A DNA stretch of 64,000 nucleotides. Source: Streptomyces sp. QL37 (GTDB lineage: Bacteria > Actinomycetota > Actinomycetes > Streptomycetales > Streptomycetaceae). The notes under the pieces were generated by a model. The model was not told the DNA's origin. It saw nothing but the letters and a program-made list of their open reading frames with translations, and made no database searches. Below, in pieces: positions 1-9,078 of the stretch. The stretch is from NCBI RefSeq assembly GCF_002941025.1, contig NZ_PTJS01000001.1, positions 4,841,472-4,905,471 on the forward strand. Direction: 5' to 3'. Position 1 is the stretch's first letter, and the number at the start of each line of letters is the position of its first letter. The position numbers were made by a program, and so were the translations under genes.

Positions 1-228
1 TGCCGGGAGCAGTACGGCGACGACAGTGCGATCGTCTTCGGCTGGGTCCTGGCATCGCACCAGGTGGGGGCGGCCCTGGTGGCGTTCCTCGGCGGAGTGG
101 TACGGGACCTGACCGGCTCGTACGACCTCGTCTGGTACGCCGCGGGGGCCCTCTGCGCGACGGCGGCGCTGATGGCGCTGGTGATCCGCCGCAAGGGGAC
201 GGCCCCGGTGCCGGTGGCCGTCCCCTGA
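1..228 (+). CDS. MFS transporter, C-terminal fragment (cut by window start)
   Basis: The reading frame is open from base 1 and ends at TGA 226-228, giving the last 75 residues of a protein. They show an Asp/Gly-rich loop, a hydrophobic helix (HQVGAALVAFLGG), a short polar turn and a second hydrophobic helix (YAAGALCATAALMALVI) ending in the basic RRKG tail. This is the usual end of a 12-helix major facilitator: the last two helices and a cytoplasmic tail. The substrate cannot be judged from the fragment. It converges on the monooxygenase gene, with only 10 bases between the stop codons. Confidence 0.6.
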   Translation, partial: CREQYGDDSAIVFGWVLASHQVGAALVAFLGGVVRDLTGSYDLVWYAAGALCATAALMALVIRRKGTAPVPVAVP

Positions 229-238
229 GGGGCGGCGG

Positions 239-1435
239 TCAGCCCGTCCTCGCCACCCGGGCGGCTATCTTCCGGGCGTCCAGGGCGATCTCCCGCAGCA
301 TTCCGCTGATCGGGTTGGTGAAGCCGGTGAAGTAGAGCCCCGGTGCGCCGTCCGGGGTGCGGGCGCCGTGCACCACGGGGCGGCCCCGGGTGTCCAGTAC
401 GCCGAGGTGGCCGACCAGCTTCTCCAGGGCGCGTTCGTATCCGGTGGCCGCGATCACGGCGTCCGGGGTGAGCCGGGTTCCGTCGGCCAGTGCCACGGCG
501 TCCCCGTCGAACGACTCGACAGCCGCCACGGGTACCACCCGGCCGCGCTTCACCGCGTCGATCAGCCCGACGTCCTGGACGGGGATCGCGCCCTCCTTGA
601 CCCGGGAGTACAGGCCCGTGTCGGGGCGGGGGAGTCCCTGTTCCGCCAGGTCGGGGACGGAGACGCGGCACATCAGGCTCCCCGCCCGGTCGACGAGTCC
701 GACCGGCAGCCTGCGGACCAGGACGGCGGTGGCCTGGGCGGGCCACCCGGCCGTGGAGCGGCGCACGATGTGCGGGGTCGTGCGGACCGCGATCCGCACC
801 CGGGACGCGCCGCCCTCGACCAGGTCCACGGCGATCTCGGCGCCCGTGTTTCCGATGCCGACGACGAGGACGTCCTTGCCGGCGTACGGTGCCGGGCCCC
901 GGTAGCGCGCGGCGTGCACCAGCTCGCCGGTGAAGTCCTCGCGGCCGGGCCACGAGGGGATCCGCGGGGTGTGGTTGAAGCCGGTGGCCACCACCACCGC
1001 CCGTCCGGTGAGCACCCGGCCCCCGGTCGCGCTCAGCTGCCAGCCCGTGTCGTCGGCGGTCCGCTCGACCCGGGAGACCTCGACGCCCGTCACCACCTCC
1101 AGCTCGTGGTGCTCGGCGTACTTCTCCAGGTAGCGCACCATGTCGTCGCGCGACACCCAGCGCCCGAACCGGCGGGGCATGGCCAGCCCCGGGAGCGCCG
1201 ACCAGCGTCGGATCGTGTGGAGGTGCAGCCGGTCGTAGTGGTGGCGCCAGGACGTCCCGACGCTGTCGGACTTCTCCAGCACCACCGCTCGTACGCCCTG
1301 CTCCCGCAGGGCCGCCGCGGTGGCCAGGCCGCCGGGGCCGCCGCCGATCACATAGACCGGCCGGCCGTCCGTGCGGTCGACGGAGGCGGGCCGGGCTTGA
1401 CGGGCTTCGCCGGGGGCGGGGGTCGATTCGGGCAT
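239..1435 (-). CDS. FAD-dependent NAD(P)H monooxygenase-like oxidoreductase (CzcO/FMO type)
   Basis: A 398-residue flavoprotein. An FAD-binding dinucleotide motif (VIGGGPGGLATAA) lies near residues 29-41 and a second, NADPH-binding GxGxxG motif (VVGIGNTGAEIA) near 190-201. This two-Rossmann layout is that of flavin-containing and Baeyer-Villiger-type monooxygenases, and a C-terminal ATGY motif (AATGYERALEKL) is also typical. Such enzymes use NADPH and O2 to oxygenate a small molecule or ketone; the substrate is not evident. It has no close operon partner, converging on the MFS fragment and lying downstream of pspAB with an 87-bp gap. Family assignment is firm, function open. Confidence 0.85.
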   Translation of the reverse strand: MPESTPAPGEARQARPASVDRTDGRPVYVIGGGPGGLATAAALREQGVRAVVLEKSDSVGTSWRHHYDRLHLHTIRRWSALPGLAMPRRFGRWVSRDDMVRYLEKYAEHHELEVVTGVEVSRVERTADDTGWQLSATGGRVLTGRAVVVATGFNHTPRIPSWPGREDFTGELVHAARYRGPAPYAGKDVLVVGIGNTGAEIAVDLVEGGASRVRIAVRTTPHIVRRSTAGWPAQATAVLVRRLPVGLVDRAGSLMCRVSVPDLAEQGLPRPDTGLYSRVKEGAIPVQDVGLIDAVKRGRVVPVAAVESFDGDAVALADGTRLTPDAVIAATGYERALEKLVGHLGVLDTRGRPVVHGARTPDGAPGLYFTGFTNPISGMLREIALDARKIAARVARTG

Positions 1436-1522
1436 GGTTCGGAGCGTAATAGGACATGGACATGATGGGTTCCGGTCCGGGCGGGAATCGGTTGCGAAAT
1501 GATCACGGCCGCGCGGCGGCCC

Positions 1523-2107
1523 TCACAGCCCGGGAGCGCCCCACACCGGGAACCAGCGTGAGAGGTCCTCCTCCACCCGGAGGTCGTCGCCGAGCGTGGC
1601 GCGCACCTGGAGTTCCAGCTGGTTGTCGCGCTTCTCGCCACCGCCGGGCGCCGGGGCGAAGGGATAGAACGTCCCCCTCTTGTAGAGGTAGACCAGCGCC
1701 AGCGAACGTCCCTCCGGGTTCCGGAACCCGATCATCGAGCAGAGCAGGTGGGGGCCGAAGCCGCCGTCCTGGAGGAGGGTGTTGACGGCGTGCAGGTCGT
1801 TGACCAGGGCGGCCGTGTCATCGGGTTCCTGACGGGCGAGCAGCCAGGTGTAGCCGTAGGTGTCCCGGCTGAACTCGACGGGGACCCCGCCCCGCCCCGT
1901 GTCCGCGTCGAGCAGCTCCCGGACGTCCTGCCGGATACGGGCGAACGTGCCGCCCTCCACCCCCGCGAAGCACACCGATCCGAGCCCGGTCGGAGTGAAG
2001 CCCGTGCCGGCCTGGAGGGTGAGCGCGGCCGACGGCACGGCGAAGAGCTGGTCGAGGTCGGGGCGGACCGGCTTGCTCCGACCCAGGATGCTGTCGAGCA
2101 GGCCCAC
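1523..2107 (-). CDS. pspAB: PspA-associated protein PspAB
   Basis: A 194-residue soluble protein with no signal peptide. The start (MGLLDSILGRSKPVRPDLDQLF) and overall sequence match the actinobacterial PspAB family, which is usually encoded beside htpX and, elsewhere, pspA. Here htpX lies directly upstream with a 9-bp gap, so the two form a membrane-stress operon. The biochemical role of PspAB is unknown; the envelope-stress link rests on gene association. The protein is rich in aromatic and Gly residues and lacks recognisable catalytic motifs. Confidence 0.8.
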   Translation of the reverse strand: MGLLDSILGRSKPVRPDLDQLFAVPSAALTLQAGTGFTPTGLGSVCFAGVEGGTFARIRQDVRELLDADTGRGGVPVEFSRDTYGYTWLLARQEPDDTAALVNDLHAVNTLLQDGGFGPHLLCSMIGFRNPEGRSLALVYLYKRGTFYPFAPAPGGGEKRDNQLELQVRATLGDDLRVEEDLSRWFPVWGAPGL

Positions 2108-2116
2108 GGGAGCTCC

Positions 2117-3028
2117 TTACGGGTGGGACAGGCCGGCGGAGATGCGGGCCAGCTGGTCCAGACGCTGTTCGAGGGTCGGGTGGGAGGAGAGCAGCCGGCC
2201 CAGGCTCTCCCTGGCGGCGAAGGCCGGCACGAAGTAGAAGGCGTTGTACGGTTCCGCCTTCCGCAGGTCCTCCGTCGGGATCCTGGCCATCTGTCCGCTC
2301 ACCTTGGTGAGGGCGGAGGCCAGCGCCGACGGCCTCCCGGTGAGCAGGGCGGCCGTACGGTCGGCGGAGAGCTCCCGGTAGCGCGACAGCAGCCGGGTCA
2401 GCAGGAAGCTCAGGGCGTACACCACCGCGCTGATCAGCGGGATGAGCATGAGGATGACGCCCGCCGGGTCGTTGCCCCGGCTGTTGCGGGCGAAGCCGCC
2501 CCACAGGGCGACCCGGGTGACGATGCCCGCGAGGACCCCGAGGAACGACGCGATCGTCATCACGGCCACGTCGCGGTGCGCGACGTGCGACATCTCGTGG
2601 GCCAGGACGCCTTCGAGCTCCTCGGGCTCCAGTCTGCGCAGCAGCCCGGTCGTGGCGCAGACCAGGGCGGTCCTCTCGCTGCGGCCGGTCGCGAACGCGT
2701 TCGGGACGTCGCTCCGCGCGATGGCCACCCGCGGCTTCGGCATGTCCGCCAGGGCGCAGATCCGGTCGATCGCGCCGTGCAGCTCCGGCGCCTCCTCCGG
2801 GGTGACCTCCCGGGCGCCCATGCCGTACGCCGCGATGCGGTCGCTGAACCAGAACTGGGCGATGAACAGACCGCCGGTGACGACCAGGATGACGGGCCAG
2901 GAGCCGCGCAGGGCCGCGAGCAGCACGCCCACGAGGACCACGTACAGCAGGCCGATGAAGAACATCGTGCCGACCATGCGGGTGGTCAGGCCTCGGTCCG
3001 GGGCGTAACGGGAACGCGTTCGTGCCAT
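2117..3028 (-). CDS. htpX: membrane zinc metalloprotease HtpX
   Basis: A 303-residue M48 membrane protease. Two close N-terminal membrane helices (MFFIGLLYVVLVGVLLAAL, then PVILVVTGGLFIAQFWF) are followed by the catalytic HEMSH zinc motif (LAHEMSHVAHRDV) and two more hydrophobic helices; the Glu ligand is probably in RELSADRTA. HtpX degrades misfolded or damaged membrane proteins from the cytoplasmic side. The start at 3028 was chosen because GGAGG sits about 7 bases upstream; an extension of 34 residues is possible but is low-complexity and lacks such a site. It is followed by pspAB. Confidence 0.92.
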   Translation of the reverse strand: MARTRSRYAPDRGLTTRMVGTMFFIGLLYVVLVGVLLAALRGSWPVILVVTGGLFIAQFWFSDRIAAYGMGAREVTPEEAPELHGAIDRICALADMPKPRVAIARSDVPNAFATGRSERTALVCATTGLLRRLEPEELEGVLAHEMSHVAHRDVAVMTIASFLGVLAGIVTRVALWGGFARNSRGNDPAGVILMLIPLISAVVYALSFLLTRLLSRYRELSADRTAALLTGRPSALASALTKVSGQMARIPTEDLRKAEPYNAFYFVPAFAARESLGRLLSSHPTLEQRLDQLARISAGLSHP

Positions 3029-3095
3029 GGGTGCCTCCAGCAGCTCACCTGACTCCCATAGTGCCCCTTTCCCGTAGGAACCGGATGAAGGGGAC

Positions 3096-3761
3096 TCAGG
3101 GCCAGAGGAGCTCGCGGGTCCAGCCCGCACCGTCCCGGCGGTAGCGCAGCCGCACGTGCCGGCGCCGGTCGTCGCCCTGGAAGAACTCCACCTCCCGAGG
3201 CTCGACGACGTACCGCGTCCAGGTCTCCGCCTCGGTGTCGGGCTGCGCCCGGGCCCGGTCCCAGGCCGCCTCGGAGGCCCGCACGAGGTCCTCGTACGCG
3301 GGCAGCACCTCGCTCTGCGACCCGGTCAGCGCGGCGGCCAGCGCGCCGGTGGACCTGGCCCGCAGATCGGCCCGGCTCTCCTCCCGGGTCGCGGGGGCGG
3401 CCGTGCCCCGGACGCGCACCTGGCGGCCCTGTGCGGGCCAGTAGAAGCCGAGCGCCGCGTACGGGCGGGCGGCGAGCTGCCGGCCCTTCGCGCTGGTGAC
3501 GTGCGTGGCGAAGTGCCAGCCGCGCTCGTCCGCGTCGTGCAGCATCAGCGTGCGCACGTCCGGCAGGCCGTCCGCGTCCGCCGTGGCCAGGGTCATGGTG
3601 TGCGGCTCGGTCTGCCCGGCGGCCACCGCCTCGGCGAACCAGGTGTGGAAGAGGGGGAGAGGCGCGGCGGGCGCGGCGGACGGCTCGAAGCGGGGGAGGG
3701 GCACGTCCCAGACGCGCTGTGCGTGGAGCAGGTCGCGGAAGTCCTTCTGTGCATCGCTCAT
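3096..3761 (-). CDS. pdxH: pyridoxamine 5'-phosphate oxidase family protein (PdxH-like)
   Basis: A 221-residue FMN-dependent split-barrel protein matching the PdxH family in length (about 220) and layout. An N-terminal substrate-facing segment is followed by the FMN-binding strand region (TMTLATADADGLPDVRTLML), and the C-terminus ends with the family block (VEPREVEFFQGDDRRR ... RELLWP). PdxH oxidises pyridoxamine or pyridoxine phosphate to pyridoxal phosphate with O2. Related actinobacterial proteins of this size have other flavin roles, so the exact reaction is inferred. It lies upstream of htpX (67-bp gap) and downstream of the TetR gene, from which it is separated by a strong hairpin. Confidence 0.8.
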   Translation of the reverse strand: MSDAQKDFRDLLHAQRVWDVPLPRFEPSAAPAAPLPLFHTWFAEAVAAGQTEPHTMTLATADADGLPDVRTLMLHDADERGWHFATHVTSAKGRQLAARPYAALGFYWPAQGRQVRVRGTAAPATREESRADLRARSTGALAAALTGSQSEVLPAYEDLVRASEAAWDRARAQPDTEAETWTRYVVEPREVEFFQGDDRRRHVRLRYRRDGAGWTRELLWP

Positions 3762-3799
3762 GGGTCCATTCCACAGCGTCCCGCGCCGGTGCGGAAACG

Positions 3800-3834
3800 C
3801 CGACGGCGGACCACAGGGGGTGGTCCGCCGTCGG
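3800..3834 (-). terminator. hairpin terminator between tetR and pdxH
   Basis: Inverted repeat with 14-bp arms (3800-3813 and 3821-3834, key CGACGGCGGACCA) and a 7-base loop. It lies just past the TetR stop on the reverse strand and would separate TetR transcription from pdxH. No long U-run follows, which is normal for streptomycete terminators. Confidence 0.7.
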
Positions 3835-3903
3835 TGAGACAGGACGTGGGGTGCCGCGAAGGAGCGCGGCGCCCGGCGTGTGCGGGGGAGTCCTGGCCGG
3901 CGC

Positions 3904-4551
3904 CTACCTGACCGGCTTCTTGCCGGTGATGCCCAGATGGACCAACAGGGCCAGGTTCGGCCGGAGTTCGGCCTGCTTCACGCCCCAGGTGGTGAAACTC
4001 CTCTGGTGCGAGGCGACTCCCGCCATCATGACGACCAGGGAGCCCGCCACCGCGCCGGGGCTGACGTCCTTGTCCACCTTGCCCTTCGCCTGGAGCTCCT
4101 TGACCGCGTCCGTCAGGGAGTTGGTGACGGAGCTCAGGACCTTCATGCGGATCTTGTAGAACCGCTTGTCGCCCTCGGCCGCGCCGAGATCGACGACGCG
4201 GAGGATCGCGTCATGGCGCCGCCAGAAGTCGAGGAATCCCTCGACGAGTTCTTCGGAGGCCTGCCAGCCGGCCTTGCCGACCCAGGAGCGGTCACCGACC
4301 AGTTCGGTCAGTCCGGCACCTTCCTTGGCCATTTCCTCGGCGAGTTCGAGAACGGCGCCCTCGACGTCGGGGAAATACTGGTAGAAAGTCGCGGGTGAAG
4401 TCCCCGCCTTCCGTGCGACGTCGATGACTTTGACGTCCCGGTACGGCGAGGAGCTGAGCATCTCGCTGAGGCAGTCGAGCAGCTTCTGCCGCGTCGCCTG
4501 ACCTCGCCGACCAGCCACGCGGCCGTCGACGGTGCGTACTTGTCCTGTCAT
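3904..4551 (-). CDS. TetR-family transcriptional regulator
   Basis: A 215-residue protein. The N-terminal helix-turn-helix spans about residues 18-65 and contains the TetR signature (VIDVARKAGTSPATFYQYFPD); the rest is a helical ligand-binding domain. It is divergent from the kbpA-like gene and afsK across 377 bp, so it may control that unit as well as itself. The gap holds a 23-bp near-perfect inverted repeat (4752-4774) and a 14-bp direct repeat that could be operators. The ligand is unknown. From memory, the S. coelicolor afsK locus also has a TetR gene at this place. Confidence 0.88.
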   Translation of the reverse strand: MTGQVRTVDGRVAGRRGQATRQKLLDCLSEMLSSSPYRDVKVIDVARKAGTSPATFYQYFPDVEGAVLELAEEMAKEGAGLTELVGDRSWVGKAGWQASEELVEGFLDFWRRHDAILRVVDLGAAEGDKRFYKIRMKVLSSVTNSLTDAVKELQAKGKVDKDVSPGAVAGSLVVMMAGVASHQRSFTTWGVKQAELRPNLALLVHLGITGKKPVR

Positions 4552-4670
4552 GCCGTCAGCTTACCGAGGGGTGATCCGAGCGCGATCTGACCGACTGCAA
4601 ATGGGGAACGCCCCAGTGCGGACGGGGTGAACAGCGCAATTCCCGGAGCTGTGTGATCCGTTTTTCGTGC

Positions 4671-4703
4671 GGGCGAGGCTGTTTCGTCGGGGCGAGGCTG
4701 TTT
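4671..4703. repeat. 14-bp direct repeat, period 19
   Basis: GGGCGAGGCTGTTT occurs at 4671-4684 and again at 4690-4703, both copies exact, in the gap upstream of the divergent tetR and kbpA genes. It is a candidate regulator-binding site or a small duplication. Confidence 0.6.
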
Positions 4704-4752
4704 ATGGAATTGCTCTTCTTCCCGCGCCGTGAGGGTCCCTGGTGCGATCTTG

Positions 4753-4798
4753 TTATCAACAGCCTGTGGATAACTTCGGTGGACAACCCTTGTCCATG
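4753..4798. promoter_or_regulatory. cluster of four DnaA-box-like 9-mers
   Basis: Four 9-mers resembling DnaA boxes lie within 46 bp in alternating orientation: TTATCAACA (4753-4761), TGTGGATAA (4765-4773, exact reverse complement of TTATCCACA), GGTGGACAA (4778-4786, one mismatch to reversed TTGTCCACA) and TTGTCCATG (4790-4798, two mismatches). The first two also form a 23-bp inverted repeat with GTTATC/GATAAC ends (4752-4774), which could instead be a TetR operator. Sites are visible; binding is inference. Confidence 0.45.
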
Positions 4799-4928
4799 CG
4801 GGTCGCAGAACCTTCACGATTCGGGCAAAGGTTCTATTCGGCCCCTCGGGGCGCGCCGGAAGGCCCCCGACGCTACGTTGAGTGTGACGGGCGTCACGGC
4901 ATTCCATGCGACGGAAGGGACCCGGGCC

Positions 4929-5723
4929 ATGGCCGTATTCGCGCAGTCCGCGCCGTGCTGGGTGGATGTGCAGCTCTCCGACCTGGAGGCCGGCAAGCGC
5001 TTCTACGGCGGGCTCTTCGGCTGGACCTTCCGGGCGGGCGACGGCATGCCCTTCGCGGACGCGTACAGCGAAGGCGAGCTCGTCGCCGCGCTCGCCGCCA
5101 AGCGGGACGGCCGCATGCCCACGACCTGGGGCGTCTATTTCTCGACCGAGGACATCCGCGCCACCGCGGCCCTGGTCAGGAAGGCGGGCGGCCAGGTGAT
5201 CACCGATCCGGTGCGGGCCGGCGCGGCCGGGGTCCTCGCCCAGGCGGCCGACCCCGGCGGGGCGGTCTTCGGTCTCTGGCAGGCGGGCGAGCGCGCGGGT
5301 TTCGAGAAGCGGAACAGGCCGGCGGCCTTCTGCTGGACCGAGGTCCACACCCGGCAGCCGGAGCGCGTCGACGCCTTCTACGAGGAGGTCTTCGGCTTCC
5401 GGGGGACGGACATCGAACTGCCGGGTGCCACCGGTGCGGCGGAGCCCTTCCGGATCTGGTCGCCTGCGGGGACCGAGCCCGGTGAGGACACCGCGGTGGG
5501 CGGGCGCGCGGTCATCACGGACGCGTTCCCCGCGATGCTGCCCAGCTACTTCCTCAGCTACTTCGCCGTCGTCGACTGCGACGGCACCGCGGAGGCCGCC
5601 GCGCGTCTCGGTGGCCGGATCACTGCCCCTCCCCAGGACATCCCGTACGGGCGGATGGCGGTCCTCCAGGACGACCAGGGTGCGGCTTTCGCCGTGCTCC
5701 AGCCGACCGAGCTGCTGCCGTAG
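4929..5723 (+). CDS. kbpA: VOC (glyoxalase-fold) protein, probable AfsK-binding protein KbpA
   Basis: A 264-residue protein of two vicinal-oxygen-chelate modules: about residues 8-125 ([22 protein letters not shown] start) and 135-260 ([23 protein letters not shown] start). Each ends in a strand that mentions the ligand face ([22 protein letters not shown]). It lies directly upstream of afsK. In S. coelicolor KbpA, about 252 residues, binds unphosphorylated AfsK and inhibits its autophosphorylation; the size and position match, which is the basis for the symbol. Otherwise it would be called a VOC family hydroxylase-like protein. ATG at 4929 is preceded by GAAGGGA. Confidence 0.6.
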   Translation: MAVFAQSAPCWVDVQLSDLEAGKRFYGGLFGWTFRAGDGMPFADAYSEGELVAALAAKRDGRMPTTWGVYFSTEDIRATAALVRKAGGQVITDPVRAGAAGVLAQAADPGGAVFGLWQAGERAGFEKRNRPAAFCWTEVHTRQPERVDAFYEEVFGFRGTDIELPGATGAAEPFRIWSPAGTEPGEDTAVGGRAVITDAFPAMLPSYFLSYFAVVDCDGTAEAAARLGGRITAPPQDIPYGRMAVLQDDQGAAFAVLQPTELLP

Positions 5724-5749
5724 CCCTTTCGGGAGGTGTCCTGAAAGGG
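5724..5749 (+). terminator. weak hairpin between kbpA and afsK
   Basis: CCCTTTC (5724-5730) pairs with GAAAGGG (5743-5749) across a 12-base loop, starting right after the kbpA stop. It is a short stem that could cause partial termination ahead of afsK. Confidence 0.4.
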
Positions 5750-5917
5750 ATGGAGTGCCACACAACACTCCGTTCCGCCCCCGGGTTCGCAACCGGGCCC
5801 CGAGCCAGGAAGAATCAGGGTGCGCACCGCCAAGTGGTGCCCAGTGGTGAGACGCTGCACAGGGCGGGATTTCGCGGGCTTCTGTTCCTGAGGTCCGTAC
5901 GGGGAGGTGGCAGGCAA

Positions 5918-8296
5918 GTGGAGCAGCTGACGCAGCATGACCCGAGGCGGATCGGCCCGTTCGAGGTGCTGGGACGGCTCGGGGCCGGCGGCATGGGGCT
6001 GGTCTATCTGGCGCGGTCGGCGTCGGGCCGACGGGTGGCGATCAAGACGGTCCGTACGGAACTGGCCGAGGACCAGCTGTTCCGGGTCCGCTTCACGCGT
6101 GAGGTGGAGGCCGCCCGCGCGGTCAGCGGTTTCTACACCGCCGCGGTGGTCGACGCCGACCCGAGGGCGGCCGTGCCCTGGCTGGCCACCGCCTACGTCC
6201 CCGCCCCCTCCCTCGAGGAGATAGTGAATGAGTGCGGGCCGATGCCGACCCAGGCCGTGCGCTGGCTGGCCGCCGGGATCGCCGAGGCCCTCCAGTCGAT
6301 CCACGGGGCCGGTCTCGTCCACCGCGACCTGAAGCCGTCCAACGTCCTCGTGGTGGAGGACGGGCCGCGGGTGATCGACTTCGGTATCGCGTCCGGGGTC
6401 TCCAACACCCGGCTGACCATGACGAACGTCGCGGTGGGCACGCCCGCGTACATGTCTCCGGAGCAGGCCCGCGACTCGCGCAGCGTGACGGGTGCCAGCG
6501 ATGTGTTCTCGCTCGGCTCGACCCTCGTCTTCGCGGCGACGGGGCACGCCCCCTTCCACGGGGCGAATCCGGTCGAGACCGTGTTCATGCTGCTGCGGGA
6601 GGGCCCCGACACCGAGGGGCTGCCCGACGATCTGCGTCCGCTCATCGAGTCCTGCATGCAGATGGACGCGGCCCGGCGGCCCAGCCCCGCGGACCTTCAG
6701 TCGCAGCTGGCCCCGCACCTGTTCGCCTCCGGCGGCGACGACAGCGGCACGGCCTCGGCCTGGCTGCCCACCGCGGCGACCGCGATGATCGAGCAGCGCC
6801 GGGGCGGCGGCCGTGCCGTGGCCGTCGCGCCCGCCCCGGTGGTCGCGCCTCCGCCCCCGTCCCAGCCGCCGCCCGGTGCCGACTGGGACGGTGCGTGGCG
6901 CGGCGGCGGCGATCTGCGGACCGCGCCGGCCCCCGCGCCGGTGTCGGCGCCCGCCCCTGACGGCAGCCCCGTGCGGCTGCCCAACGCCAAGGTGCCGATC
7001 GGTCCCGGGCCCCGTCCCGTGGACGTACGCGGCCCGGCGGCCGCGCACGCCGACCCGGCGACCGGCTGGGTGCGGGCACCCGGCGGACAGACCTCGGCGG
7101 CGCCGACCGCCCCGGTCCCCGCCCCGGCACCGGCCCCGGACGCGGCGCCCGTCGCGCCGGACCGCTGGCGGCCGTGGCGTTTCCGTATGTCGAACGACGT
7201 GTGGGGCACGCCCGTCGTGGTGGGCGACCTGCTCTACGTGACGTCGTTCGAGGTCCACGCACTGGACGTGGGCAACGGGCGCCGCCAGTTCAAGACGCGT
7301 GACGTGGCCTGGTCGATGGCGGTCGACGGCGGCCGGATCCACGCCTCGGACGGTCCGTCCCTGTACGCCCTGGACGCGGCGACCGGCGCCGAGCGGTGGC
7401 GGCTCCAGACCGATGCCTGGGTGTACTCCCTCAAGGCCGACCGGGGCACCGTCCTGACCGGGACGCGAGGCGGCGGCGTACAGGCGTGGGAGGCGTCCAG
7501 CGGCGAGAAGCTGTGGGAGACCTCCGGCGTCCAGACGGACTTCGAGACGCCGGAGGCCGGCCCCGTCATCCACGACGGCACGGTGTTCCTGTGGCAGGAC
7601 GCCCGGCTGCGTGCCGTCGACGCGCGCACCGGCACGGAGCGGTGGTCGTACCCGATCGGCGACGCCGCCTCCTGCGGCGGAGTGCCGGTCCGGGTCACGC
7701 CCGCGCCCGACGGCTTCGTGTACGTCGCGGCGGGGACCCGGGTGCTGGCCGTGGACGCGGTGTCGGGCCGGGTGCGCTGGCACTTCGAGTCGCCGGCCGT
7801 CTTCCTCTCCCCGCCGGCCTTCGCGCCGGGACCCGCGGTCACCGGGGGCGGGGTGTACCTCGCCGACTACCTCGGCACGGTGTACGCACTGGACGCGTCG
7901 ACCGGCAAGGACCGGTGGCGGATCGCGACGGAGGCCCGGCAGTCCATCGAGCCCGTGCTGGTCACGGCGGGCAACGTGCACGTCGGCAGCGGCAGCGCGC
8001 TCTACACCCTGGACGCCGTCACCGGCACGCCGAAGTGGCGTTTCGCCGCGGGCGGCGAGGTCGTCGGGTCACCGGTGGTCGCGGACGGCCGGGTCCACTT
8101 CGGCTCGGCGGACCACGTCCTCTACACCCTGGACGCGGCGGGCGGCCAGCTCCGCTGGAAGCTGGCCACGGGCGGCGAGATCACGGGCTCCCCGGTGGCG
8201 GAGGCGGGGGTCGTGTACGCGTGCAGCAAGGACCGCTGCGTGTACGCCCTGGACGCGCTGAAGGGCACGGGGACGGGAAACAGGGCCCGGGCCTGA
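5918..8296 (+). CDS. afsK: Ser/Thr protein kinase AfsK with C-terminal PQQ beta-propeller
   Basis: A 792-residue Hanks-type kinase (S. coelicolor AfsK is about 799). The kinase domain spans residues 12-270: glycine loop LGAGGMG, Lys43 (VAIK), HRDLKP with Asp137, DFG at 154-156, and an activation loop with Thr167/Thr169 near the Thr168 autophosphorylation site described for AfsK. A Pro/Ala-rich linker (about 290-425) leads to a PQQ-like propeller (about 430-785) with repeated YALDAATG motifs. There is no membrane helix. AfsK phosphorylates AfsR to switch on afsS. GTG 5918 was chosen because GGAGGTGG lies 8 bases upstream; it converges with the next gene, stop codons 8 bp apart. Confidence 0.9.
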   Translation: MEQLTQHDPRRIGPFEVLGRLGAGGMGLVYLARSASGRRVAIKTVRTELAEDQLFRVRFTREVEAARAVSGFYTAAVVDADPRAAVPWLATAYVPAPSLEEIVNECGPMPTQAVRWLAAGIAEALQSIHGAGLVHRDLKPSNVLVVEDGPRVIDFGIASGVSNTRLTMTNVAVGTPAYMSPEQARDSRSVTGASDVFSLGSTLVFAATGHAPFHGANPVETVFMLLREGPDTEGLPDDLRPLIESCMQMDAARRPSPADLQSQLAPHLFASGGDDSGTASAWLPTAATAMIEQRRGGGRAVAVAPAPVVAPPPPSQPPPGADWDGAWRGGGDLRTAPAPAPVSAPAPDGSPVRLPNAKVPIGPGPRPVDVRGPAAAHADPATGWVRAPGGQTSAAPTAPVPAPAPAPDAAPVAPDRWRPWRFRMSNDVWGTPVVVGDLLYVTSFEVHALDVGNGRRQFKTRDVAWSMAVDGGRIHASDGPSLYALDAATGAERWRLQTDAWVYSLKADRGTVLTGTRGGGVQAWEASSGEKLWETSGVQTDFETPEAGPVIHDGTVFLWQDARLRAVDARTGTERWSYPIGDAASCGGVPVRVTPAPDGFVYVAAGTRVLAVDAVSGRVRWHFESPAVFLSPPAFAPGPAVTGGGVYLADYLGTVYALDASTGKDRWRIATEARQSIEPVLVTAGNVHVGSGSALYTLDAVTGTPKWRFAAGGEVVGSPVVADGRVHFGSADHVLYTLDAAGGQLRWKLATGGEITGSPVAEAGVVYACSKDRCVYALDALKGTGTGNRARA

Positions 8297-8304
8297 CGCC
8301 TGCC

Positions 8305-8970
8305 TCACGGGTGGGGCGGGTGATACCGGTCCCGCTGATCCCCCTCGTCGGGGTACTGGACGGGGTACTGGGCGGTGTCCTCGTCGGCGGGGGACGCCCG
8401 GTGCCGGCCCGGCCCGGTGTACGGATCCGCCTCGGGCTCCGGCCCGGGAGACGTGTACACGGCCGGCCCCGGCTCCTGCGTCGGCGGCCAGGTGTCGGGA
8501 CGGTCGTCCGGCGGCACGGGGTAGGGCTCGGCGGTGTGCGCAGGCCGGGCCGCCCGCTTCTTCCGCCCCGACATCAGCAGGGCGCCCAGCAGGAGCAGGA
8601 GGCCGCCCGCCAGCGCCTGCGCGACGCCCCACCGCAGCCCCTGCCCGTCGCCGTCGACGGTGAGGCTGCCCGTCTCCTGGCCCTGCCGGACCATCCACAG
8701 CACGGTGAAGCCGATCACGATCAGGCCGGCGAGGGCCACGACCCAGCGCGAGCGGAACGCGATGCCGACGAGGGCCACCAGGGCGGCGAAGAGGAACGGC
8801 AGCAGGATCGAGCCCATCACGGACGACGAGGCGCCGCTGATGCCGTCGAACAGGTCCTGGATGCGGTAGTCCCGCCCGAGCCGGTCGTCGAACCAGCTGT
8901 GGAAGGGGCTCTGCACGGCGGCCGCCGCTCCCACCAGCGCGACGACGGAGCCGAGGACATTGCGGATCAT
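8305..8970 (-). CDS. predicted membrane protein with proline-rich C-terminal tail
   Basis: A 221-residue protein with three or four membrane helices: one at the N-terminus (VLGSVVALVGAAAAV), two in the middle (ILLPFLFAALVALVGIAF, VVALAGLIVIGFTVLWMV) and one near residue 120 (ALAGGLLLLLGALLM). After a basic RKKR stop-transfer it ends in about 75 Pro/Asp/Tyr-rich residues, probably cytoplasmic. No known domain was recognised. Start 8970 was chosen because GGGAGG precedes the ATG; the longer frame adds an unlikely basic leader. It sits between afsK and afsS, where S. coelicolor also has a small membrane-protein gene, but a link to AfsK signalling is only positional. Confidence 0.7.
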   Translation of the reverse strand: MIRNVLGSVVALVGAAAAVQSPFHSWFDDRLGRDYRIQDLFDGISGASSSVMGSILLPFLFAALVALVGIAFRSRWVVALAGLIVIGFTVLWMVRQGQETGSLTVDGDGQGLRWGVAQALAGGLLLLLGALLMSGRKKRAARPAHTAEPYPVPPDDRPDTWPPTQEPGPAVYTSPGPEPEADPYTGPGRHRASPADEDTAQYPVQYPDEGDQRDRYHPPHP

Positions 8971-9078
8971 CGACAGCCTCCCGGGCCAAGGCGCACGGCT
9001 GTGCGCACCGCTCCCCGCGCTCGACGCTACGCCCGGCCGATCTTCCCTGCCATCGGAGACCATGACGAGACCGTGACA

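Larger units (their letters stand above)
4552..4928. other. intergenic region between divergent tetR and kbpA
   Basis: A gap of 377 bp between divergent genes. It is less GC-rich than its surroundings. It contains the 14-bp direct repeat at 4671-4703, the DnaA-box-like cluster at 4753-4798, and the kbpA ribosome site (GAAGGGA) just before 4929. No gene of its own is apparent. Confidence 0.7.
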
